From Planctomycetota bacterium (lineage in GTDB: Bacteria > Planctomycetota > Phycisphaerae > UBA1845), in the NCBI GenBank assembly GCA_022567365.1, contig JADFHG010000067.1:1-11005 (forward strand): 11,005 bases of DNA. Reading direction: 5' to 3'. The notes beneath the pieces were generated by a model. That model did no database searches, was not told the DNA's origin, and saw only the letters and a list, made by a program, of their open reading frames with translations. This document shows, one piece after another, positions 6,397-11,005 of this stretch (within the stretch, counting starts at the first letter, position 1; each line of letters begins with the position of its first letter). The position numbers and the translations under genes were made by a program.

Positions 6397-7686
6397 ATGC
6401 AGGCGATCACAAGAATAATACAGCCATTGGCGCTCGTTACATTGGTTGTGTATGCCGGTGCCTGCAATTCCGATCCAGAAGGGGAGGCGAATTGCGCAGA
6501 GGCCCCTCTGGAAGTACCGGACGTTCTTCCCGATCCCGTCGGTAGCGGCCCGACCTTCTTGCCTAGCATGCAGGTCGCGGTTGAGGCGGACGGCAAGCTA
6601 GTGGTTGCGGAGGCCTCGGATACAGTTTTTCGGGTTGAGCCGGCGTCCGGTGATCGCGTCATCTTGTCGGATACATACCTGGATTTTCCGGACAAGATCG
6701 ACGCTGTCGGAGAGGGGCCCCGTTTGTGGGGTAGTATTGACATGGCGGTCGAGGCGGACGGCCAATTGGTGGTGCTCGACTTAGTCTTCCACTCCGTTGT
6801 TCGGGTGGATCCCGCGACCGGCAACCGCACAACCATTTCCGATCCCGCCGGTTCCGGGAGCGGCCCGGACTTGGGAATCGTCACAGGGATCGCAGTCGAG
6901 GCGGATGGGCACATCGTCGTGGCATCCAGGGACGGGGGTGGACGCGTGCTTCGCGTGGATCCGGTCACCGGCGACAGGTCAATCGTATCCGAGGCGGGCA
7001 AGGGCAGCGGTCCGGAAATCCAGGGTACGTTGGGGATCGCCGTCGATTCGAACGGTGCGCTGCTTCTGGTCGATTGCCGACCGTCGCTTCTGCGCATCGA
7101 CCCACTTACCGGTAACCGAACGATCGTCACGAGTAACGATGTTGGGGCCGGGCCGAAGTTGTGCATGCCAGGGTCGCTTGCCGTCGAGGAGGACGGGAAG
7201 ATCGTGGTAGTGGATCAGGGGCTTGTCGCCTTGATCCGCGTGGATCCGGAGTCAGGCGACCGGATCGTCGTCTCCAGTCTTGAGGTTGGCGACGGGATTC
7301 CCTTCCTCGAACCGCGCGACGTCGCGGTCCATCAAGACGGCTCGCTGATCGTAACGGCGAGTACAACAGATGAACTTGGCCTTCTCATTCGTGTTGACGC
7401 CATCACCGGTGACAGGACTGCATTCTCCCTCGGGTTGTGCGAGGCGCGGCCGGAAGGTGCGTGCACCGACGAAAGATATCAACGTTTTTATGAACTGGTG
7501 TTCGAGGTAGCCCCACTGTGCCCCCTCGGCCCGCTCACGCCGGCGGGGTGCGCAACCTGTCAGGAGTTCATTCACCGATTCAGCGACGACCCGCCGGAGG
7601 TTCTCGAGGCGTTTGTCGAAGAGTCAATCGCCCTGTTCGAAGAGAGCCTTGTGACGGGCATGTGCCCCGAATATGAACTGCCATGA
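6397..7686 (+). CDS. Predicted lipoprotein with a six-repeat beta-propeller
   Basis: From the ATG at 6397 the 429-residue protein opens with a lipoprotein-like signal (MQAITR, a hydrophobic stretch, then lipobox AGAC with Cys at 23), so it is probably exported and lipid-anchored. An ATG at 6343 in the same frame adds 18 polar residues that would spoil the signal, so I prefer 6397. Six tandem repeats of about 47 residues follow at about 49-92, 104-149, 152-199, 202-247, 249-295 and 297-345. Each reads roughly G-x-GP, then (I/V)AVEADGxLVV, then (L/V)xRVDPxTGDRxxVS. This suggests a six-bladed propeller of the NHL/SMP-30 kind. The C-terminal 85 residues carry six cysteines (positions 348, 356, 375, 385, 388 and 423), probably disulfide-forming. 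No enzymatic residues are evident; a binding role is a guess. Third-position GC is somewhat lower than in the housekeeping genes. No same-strand gene partner is close. Confidence 0.82.
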   Translation: MQAITRIIQPLALVTLVVYAGACNSDPEGEANCAEAPLEVPDVLPDPVGSGPTFLPSMQVAVEADGKLVVAEASDTVFRVEPASGDRVILSDTYLDFPDKIDAVGEGPRLWGSIDMAVEADGQLVVLDLVFHSVVRVDPATGNRTTISDPAGSGSGPDLGIVTGIAVEADGHIVVASRDGGGRVLRVDPVTGDRSIVSEAGKGSGPEIQGTLGIAVDSNGALLLVDCRPSLLRIDPLTGNRTIVTSNDVGAGPKLCMPGSLAVEEDGKIVVVDQGLVALIRVDPESGDRIVVSSLEVGDGIPFLEPRDVAVHQDGSLIVTASTTDELGLLIRVDAITGDRTAFSLGLCEARPEGACTDERYQRFYELVFEVAPLCPLGPLTPAGCATCQEFIHRFSDDPPEVLEAFVEESIALFEESLVTGMCPEYELP

Positions 7687-7996
7687 ATGCCCGCGCATCA
7701 GTGCCGCGTCGTTTCTACTATGTATCGTGAGGATCGACACTTGTCGTTCGGCCTGATTTTAGAGTTGCCGCCTGTTGAGGAACTGCTACCCGCACGATCA
7801 CCCCCGCCGCGCCCGCCTCAATCGACAGCCAACCGAATGGAGGGCCACGTAGGCGTGCGCGGCATAGCAACGCGGCTCGGCTCCCATTGGTCGAGCAGGG
7901 GAAGAAAACCGGGCGAGCGTTTCGAGTCGTGGCCCGAGGGTTCCCGTCAGCCAGCGCGTGCTGCCGTACACGGCGGGTCCGTTGGAACGCCGTTAA

Positions 7997-8111
7997 CAGC
8001 CTGTTGAAAAACGTGTGGCACGGGCTTCCAGCCCGTGTTTGCACCAGCAACACTGCAGCCCGCTTGCGGGTGCCAGTGCCACACCTGAGATTGGACTTCT
8101 TCAACAGGCTG
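7997..8111. mobile_element. MITE-like 115-bp element with terminal inverted repeats
   Basis: The two ends are inverted copies of CAGCCTGTTGAARAA (7997-8011 and 8097-8111), matching at 14 of 15 positions. Inside lie a second inverted pair, GTGTGGCAC/GTGCCACAC (8013-8021/8076-8084), and two hairpins: CACGGGCT/AGCCCGTG (8019-8026/8030-8037, 3-nt loop) and CCCGC/GCGGG (8059-8063/8066-8070). Folded, it gives a long closing stem with two hairpin arms. There is no coding capacity. I see no clear target-site duplication (flanks GTTAA and CTACG). The size, terminal repeats and lack of genes fit a miniature non-autonomous element; a structured RNA or DNA repeat family is the alternative. Confidence 0.6.
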
Positions 8112-8236
8112 CTACGGTCCAATCCGCGCCGGCGAGCGTGGTGCGTTTGCCAGCGTGCTGGCGAGCCCGCGCAAATGGCGTTGCGTGCGTTTCGCCGCAG
8201 GCGTTTCGCCACTATAGTGTCCCGCTACGCTATTGG

Positions 8237-8301
8237 TGTAGCACATTGGCAAAGCCAGCTTGCCGCCCTGCTGGTTCACACCCGAGGGCGGGTGTGCTAC
8301 A
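8237..8301. repeat. Palindromic repeat with nested hairpins
   Basis: TGTAGCACA (8237-8245) and TGTGCTACA (8293-8301) are perfect 9-bp inverted repeats. They enclose GGCAA/TTGCC (8248-8252/8260-8264) and an 8-bp hairpin CACACCCG/CGGGTGTG (8277-8284/8289-8296) that competes with the outer stem. The layout copies the style of the element at 7997-8111 without sharing its ends, so it looks like a second repeat family. Confidence 0.45.
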
Positions 8302-8314
8302 TCAGAGCCTGTAG

Positions 8315-8334
8315 CCCAGCCGCCCTCGGCTGGG
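8315..8334. repeat. Hairpin CCCAGCCG/CGGCTGGG
   Basis: A perfect 8-bp stem with the 4-nt loop CCCT lies just after the 8237-8301 repeat and about 80 bp before the aminotransferase ribosome-binding site. It has no T-run, so it is not a standard terminator. It most likely belongs to the same repeat cluster. Confidence 0.4.
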
Positions 8335-8416
8335 AGGACGGCAAGGCGGCTGGGGGAGCGGCAGGCCGTCTGGCAGGTGGTTCATCCGCCTGTCACACGT
8401 TCTTGAAGAGCCTGCT

Positions 8417-8421
8417 GGAGG
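8417..8421 (+). promoter_or_regulatory. Ribosome-binding site GGAGG
   Basis: GGAGG lies 9 nt before the ATG at 8431 and decides that start over the later in-frame Met at residue 11. It sits at the very edge of the repeat island, so the repeats lie in the presumed 5' region of the aminotransferase. Confidence 0.75.
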
Positions 8422-8430
8422 TATCGCCGA

Positions 8431-9540
8431 ATGAGCGCTCGGAATCTCGTCGCATCGCACATGAAGACGATCGATGTCTCGGGCATCCGCCGGGTGTTCG
8501 AGCTGGGTGCTACGCTCACCGACCCGATCAATCTGTCGATCGGCCAACCCGACTACGACGTTCCCGACAACGTCAAAGAAGCGATGATCGAAGCCGTCCG
8601 CAACGGCCAAAACGGTTACACGGTCACGCGCGGTCTCCCGGAGCTGCGCGAGCGGATCCAAGCCGACGTCATCAACCGGTGCGGCGGATCGCCGGATGTT
8701 CTGGTGACGTCGGGCGTCTCGGGGGGGCTGTTTCTCGCGCTCATGGCCTGCCTGGATCGGGGCGACGAGGTTCTGATCGGCGACCCCTATTTCGTCTCCT
8801 ATCCCTACCTGGTTCAGCTCAGCGGGGGCACCGCGGTCCGCGTCGATCTCTACGACGATTTTCAATTGCACCCGGAACGTTTCGCCGCGCGCGTGGGTGA
8901 GCGCACGAAGATCCTGATCGTCTGCTCGCCGGGGAACCCGACCGGGGTCGTCTACGCGGAGGATGATCTTCGGGCGATCGCCGAATTGGCCCGCGAGCGC
9001 GACCTCCTGATCCTCAGTGACGAGATTTACGTGCCGCTCACCTACGACGACGCGCCCCCGAGCGTGTTCCAATTCGCACCCGAACGGACGATCATCCTCG
9101 GCGGGTTCGGCAAGGCCTACGGTATGACGGGTTGGCGCATGGGGTACGCGGCCGGTCCCGCCGAGATCATCGACGAGATGGCCAAGCTCCAACAGTATAC
9201 GTTCGTCTGCGCGCCCCACCCCGCGCAACATGCCACGATCACGGCGATGGACACCGACATGTCGGACCGCGTGAACGAATACCGTGCGAAACGCGACCTG
9301 GTCTGCGCGGAGCTGGAAGGCGTGATGGATTTCGTCCGCCCGGGCGGCGGTTTCTATGTCTTTCCGGCCGTTCCGTCGCGATTCGCGAACGCGTCCGCCC
9401 TCGTCGATGAGGCCGTTCGCCGCAACGTCCTGGTGATTCCGGGCGGGGTGTTCAGCGAGCGCGACACGCATTTCAGAATCAGCTTTGCCGCACCAAACGA
9501 CAAGATACGCCGCGGCTGCGAGATCCTTCGCTCGATGTAG
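8431..9540 (+). CDS. PLP-dependent class I/II aminotransferase
   Basis: A complete 369-residue fold-type I aminotransferase, close in pattern to aspartate/aromatic aminotransferases of subgroup I-beta/gamma. Visible motifs are SIGQPDYDVP (36-45, substrate-side loop), NGYT (61-64), SPGNPTG (166-172, with the PLP-contacting Asn169), LSDEIY (195-200, Asp197 pairing with the pyridine nitrogen), FGKAYGMTGWRMGY (226-239, with Schiff-base Lys228 and phosphate-binding Arg236) and HFRISFA (347-353, with the carboxylate-binding Arg349). The usual Ser in SxSK before the lysine region is replaced by Gly (GGFGK), which is tolerated in the wider family. It transfers an amino group between an amino acid and a 2-oxo acid; the specific substrate cannot be read from this sequence, and no pathway neighbour helps. 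The start is supported by GGAGG at 8417-8421. The stop lies two bases before the left inverted repeat of the transposase unit. Confidence 0.93.
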   Translation: MSARNLVASHMKTIDVSGIRRVFELGATLTDPINLSIGQPDYDVPDNVKEAMIEAVRNGQNGYTVTRGLPELRERIQADVINRCGGSPDVLVTSGVSGGLFLALMACLDRGDEVLIGDPYFVSYPYLVQLSGGTAVRVDLYDDFQLHPERFAARVGERTKILIVCSPGNPTGVVYAEDDLRAIAELARERDLLILSDEIYVPLTYDDAPPSVFQFAPERTIILGGFGKAYGMTGWRMGYAAGPAEIIDEMAKLQQYTFVCAPHPAQHATITAMDTDMSDRVNEYRAKRDLVCAELEGVMDFVRPGGGFYVFPAVPSRFANASALVDEAVRRNVLVIPGGVFSERDTHFRISFAAPNDKIRRGCEILRSM

Positions 9541-9542
9541 AG

Positions 9543-9561
9543 AAAAGGGGTCGGGAGTCTT
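9543..9561 (+). repeat. Left 19-bp inverted repeat of the transposase unit
   Basis: Starts two bases after the aminotransferase stop codon and runs into the transposase stop (TAA on the minus strand, 9561-9563). Its exact inverse lies at 10296-10314. Confidence 0.85.
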
Positions 9562-10259
9562 TATTCGCCGTTCCTTGGACGCGGTTTCTTCGGGCGTCCT
9601 CGTGGTCGCAACGTTGAAGCCAGCCCCAGCCTGGCCGCGATTCGTTTCTGCCACCTGTCGTTGCCGAACGGCGCCCCTCGCACGACCGATCGTCGTAGCG
9701 CCTCCACTTCCTCGGCTGTCTGTGCGTGGTTCACCAACGCCAGCCAACGGCGCGGGGCGGTCGCCGGCCAATCCGACGAGGCCAATAGAAACGCTCGGTC
9801 CTCGGGTTTGACGTGGCGGCGCCGCCACAAACTTCCCCACCGCCATTCCTCTGCCCGCTGGACCAGGTTCGCGCGCAACGCATTCCGCTCGACATATCGG
9901 CAGACGTTGAGGCAATGATGATCTTCCTGGATGGGGAAGGACTTGAACCGCCCTTGGTAGATCGGCCCGGTTCCGGCTGTTTGGTGGTGGGCGTGCCAGC
10001 GCTGCGTGTGCGTCACCGTGAGCCAGCGCATGAACTCCGACAGCTCGCCGTCCTTCCGCGGCCACAAGACCAGGTGCCAGTGATTCGGCATGAGGCAGTA
10101 GCAGACGATGCGTGTATGCATCCGGTGCCAAGCTTGCTCCAGCACACGCTCGAACGCTTGGTAGTCCGTGTCTTTTTCGAACAGCGTGCCTCGTCCCACC
10201 GCCCTATTCAGAACGTGATACGCTAGCCCACCTGTGGCTGTCCGTGGTCGTCGCGGCAT
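9561..10259 (-). CDS. REP-associated tyrosine transposase (RAYT, IS200-like Y1 family)
   Basis: This single-domain HUH nuclease/transposase has 232 residues. It cuts single-stranded DNA with a catalytic tyrosine and is associated with palindromic repeats. It opens with MPRRPRTATGGLAYHVLNRA (1-20). The HUH metal motif is PNHWHLVLW (58-66; His60, His62). GRFKSFPIQEDHH lies at 103-115, and the tyrosine motif RYVERNALRANLV at 121-133 has Tyr122 as the probable nucleophile. EEWRWGSL follows at 137-144. The tail carries DRWQKRIAARLGL and a basic GRPKK patch, usual for this subgroup. All catalytic residues are present, and there is no frameshift. It is the only gene inside the 19-bp inverted repeats. 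RAYTs are often single-copy, domesticated genes that maintain REP sequences, so it may not act as a selfish element. Confidence 0.93.
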   Translation of the reverse strand: MPRRPRTATGGLAYHVLNRAVGRGTLFEKDTDYQAFERVLEQAWHRMHTRIVCYCLMPNHWHLVLWPRKDGELSEFMRWLTVTHTQRWHAHHQTAGTGPIYQGRFKSFPIQEDHHCLNVCRYVERNALRANLVQRAEEWRWGSLWRRRHVKPEDRAFLLASSDWPATAPRRWLALVNHAQTAEEVEALRRSVVRGAPFGNDRWQKRIAARLGLASTLRPRGRPKKPRPRNGE

Positions 10260-10295
10260 GATCAGACCCTACCACACCCGGCAGCCTGCGCCAAT

Positions 10296-10314
10296 AAGAC
10301 TCCCGACCCCTTTT
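10296..10314 (-). repeat. Right 19-bp inverted repeat of the transposase unit
   Basis: Exact inverse of 9543-9561, lying 36 bp upstream of the transposase start and 12 bp from the stop of the minus-strand PEP/pyruvate-binding gene. The adjoining T-rich tract (to about 10323) contributes to the convergent intergenic region. Confidence 0.85.
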
Positions 10315-10326
10315 TTCTTTTTTGCT

Positions 10327-10740
10327 TCACTCCAGATAGGCGATCGCCCGGTCGGTTTCTCCGTCCATGGTCACGGTGAGGGTTCGGCCGTTCGCAGACG
10401 CGGGGACATGTATGATGCGCACCTCGTCGGCGAACCCGGAGTCGTCGGGAACCACGTCGGCGAGCACGTTATTCGACTCGCACAGAAACGCATCGTTGAA
10501 CCGGGTGCCGTCGGTATCCGGGTAGAGGGGCAGATAGTGGATTCCCGCCTCGACGAGATCCTGGAAGAAATGGGTACCGAAGGAGACCTCGGGGACGAAG
10601 CCCCCCAGTTGCCGCGCGACCTCGATCAACATACGGCTGTGGTTGATGTCGGCGTAGCGCACCTGGACGCCCAGGTTGATGTCGTTGCTGCCCCATCGAC
10701 CGGGTCCGATGAGGATGAACGAACGGCGCGGCAGCCGGTG
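10327..10740 (-). CDS. C-terminal part of a PEP/pyruvate-binding domain protein (partial)
   Basis: The minus-strand frame ending in TGA at 10327-10329 encodes about 137 residues typical of the C-terminal end of PEP/pyruvate-binding proteins related to the N-domain of pyruvate phosphate dikinase and PEP synthase. Visible motifs are RRSFILIGPGRWGSND, LGVQVRYADI, VPEVSFGTHFFQDLVEAGIHYLPLYPD, FNDAFL and the closing ITVTM-like strand ending in AIAYLE. Such proteins are normally several hundred residues longer. Upstream (higher coordinates) the homology stops after RLPRRSF at about 10740; the same frame continues to 10896 but with Pro/Arg/His-rich residues unlike the family, because that DNA codes for an enoyl-CoA hydratase on the other strand. 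The gene is therefore truncated at its N-terminal side. The exact enzyme type cannot be told from the remaining part. Confidence 0.65.
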   Translation of the reverse strand, partial: HRLPRRSFILIGPGRWGSNDINLGVQVRYADINHSRMLIEVARQLGGFVPEVSFGTHFFQDLVEAGIHYLPLYPDTDGTRFNDAFLCESNNVLADVVPDDSGFADEVRIIHVPASANGRTLTVTMDGETDRAIAYLE

Positions 10741-11005
10741 GTGGCTGCGCCCTGGCACTCTTGTGCGATTTGCTGGTGATGGCGGATGATGCCTACCTGC
10801 TTCTGGCGTTTTCCAATATTGGGTTGGTGCCCGATTGCGGCGCCAATTGGCTGTTGCCTCGGGCAATTGGTTACCAACGAGCTTATCAGGTCGCAATTGA
10901 AGGAGGCTCGATCAGCAGCGACGAATGCCTGACCCTGGGCATTGCCAACAAAGTGGTAGATGCAGGGCAGCTATCCACGGTAACGAGTCAATGGGCGGTC
11001 AAGCT
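10728..11005 (+). CDS. Enoyl-CoA hydratase/isomerase fragment, truncated at both ends
   Basis: A plus-strand frame from about 10728 to the window edge encodes about 92 residues of a crotonase-fold protein. Visible are the oxyanion-hole and helix region AAGGGCALALLCDLLVMADDAYLLLAF, then the active-site loop NIGLVPDCGANWLLPRAIG, then SSDECLTLGIANKVVDAG. The family hydrates or isomerises acyl-CoA double bonds in fatty-acid and aromatic catabolism. The Asp in GLVPD sits where PaaG-type isomerases carry a catalytic Asp. The N-terminal third is missing: a TGA at 10716-10718 closes the frame just before the homology begins. The 3' end runs off the window. Codon use (ATT, TTG, CAA, AAT) and lower GC differ clearly from every other gene here, pointing to another genome or a horizontally acquired piece. 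The crotonase identity is strong; its being a working gene here is unlikely. Confidence 0.75.

Larger units (their letters stand above)
7687..8430. other. Gene-free repeat island between the propeller and aminotransferase genes
   Basis: I see no supportable gene in these 744 bp. A 106-codon frame at 7687-8007 begins right after the propeller stop but has Pro/Arg/Ser-rich content, no ribosome-binding site, and ends inside a repeat. From 7997 on the sequence is dominated by palindromic elements, listed separately (7997-8111, 8237-8301, 8315-8334). The stretch 7690-7990 could be relict coding DNA, but I recognise nothing in any frame. Confidence 0.55.
9543..10314. mobile_element. Transposase unit bounded by 19-bp perfect inverted repeats
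   Basis: AAAAGGGGTCGGGAGTCTT at 9543-9561 is repeated exactly in inverse orientation at 10296-10314, and the match resumes as TATT on the left and ATT on the right with one extra T. The repeats enclose a single minus-strand transposase gene, whose stop codon begins inside the left repeat. The unit fits exactly between the stop codons of two convergent genes (9540 and 10327). The outer side of the right repeat runs into a T-rich tract (10309-10323). REP-associated transposases are normally flanked by such inverted sequences, so this is a natural unit; whether it still moves is unknown. Confidence 0.75.

Noticed and set aside
7687..8007. 106-codon frame immediately after the propeller gene
   Set aside because: Pro/Arg/Ser-rich, no ribosome-binding site, and its end lies inside the MITE-like element; more likely non-coding or relict.
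8302..10131. 609-codon open frame on the minus strand covering the aminotransferase and part of the transposase
   Set aside because: It runs antisense to a complete aminotransferase and out of frame with the true minus-strand transposase; composition is Arg/Pro/Ala/Asp-rich with no motif.
10741..10896. N-terminal extension of the minus-strand PEP/pyruvate-binding frame up to an ATG at 10896
   Set aside because: The residues are unlike the family, and the opposite strand there encodes a clear crotonase segment; the open frame is an accident of the junction.
1..11005. CRISPR array, restriction-modification, toxin-antitoxin or other defence system
   Set aside because: No regularly spaced direct repeats and no gene with such motifs; the repeats present are inverted and intergenic.

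Overview
The window looks like a piece of a GC-rich planctomycete chromosome (phylum Planctomycetota). The best taxonomic clue is the 79-residue 'small basic protein' at 5828-6067, a family characteristic of the PVC group (Planctomycetes, Verrucomicrobia, Chlamydiae). Supporting clues are a membrane-anchored SPOR-like protein directly upstream of it, a REP-associated transposase of a type common in planctomycetes, and many short palindromic intergenic repeats. The phylum is an inference from gene content; there is no rRNA gene to confirm it.

Layout. (1) 16-4662: a same-strand housekeeping cluster. It holds ribonuclease Y (rny), a YmdB-type metallophosphoesterase, tyrosyl-tRNA synthetase (tyrS) and an unrecognised 195-residue protein. 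A 378-bp gap rich in hairpins separates rny from ymdB; ymdB and tyrS overlap by 4 bp; a 12-codon mini-ORF links tyrS to the 195-residue gene. (2) 4663-4982: gene-free. (3) 4983-6067: a two-gene unit of the SPOR-like membrane protein and the PVC small basic protein. (4) 6068-6396: gene-free, AT-richer. (5) 6397-7686: a predicted lipoprotein with six about 47-residue beta-propeller repeats and a cysteine-containing tail. (6) 7687-8430: no convincing gene; a repeat island with a 115-bp MITE-like element (15-bp terminal inverted repeats, 14/15 matching) and further palindromes. (7) 8431-9540: a class I/II PLP-dependent aminotransferase. (8) 9543-10314: a single-gene REP-associated tyrosine transposase unit bounded by a perfect 19-bp inverted repeat, lying between the stop codons of two convergent genes. 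(9) 10327 to about 10740: the C-terminal end of a PEP/pyruvate-binding (PPDK N-domain type) protein on the minus strand. (10) about 10728 to the end: an internal fragment of an enoyl-CoA hydratase/isomerase on the plus strand, with a different base composition.

How it works together. rny, ymdB and tyrS belong to RNA turnover, nucleotide signalling and translation, and the small basic protein has been tied to the ribosome through its family name, so most of the left half is core information processing. The right half is more fluid: repeats, a transposase, and at 10728-10745 an abrupt switch between two unrelated, oppositely oriented and truncated genes. That junction is either a recent rearrangement or an assembly chimera.

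I found no defence system, CRISPR array, tRNA or rRNA gene. The items most worth a second look are the junction near the right end, the transposase unit with its inverted repeats, the MITE-like element, the hairpin chain before ymdB, and the SPOR-like/small-basic-protein pair.
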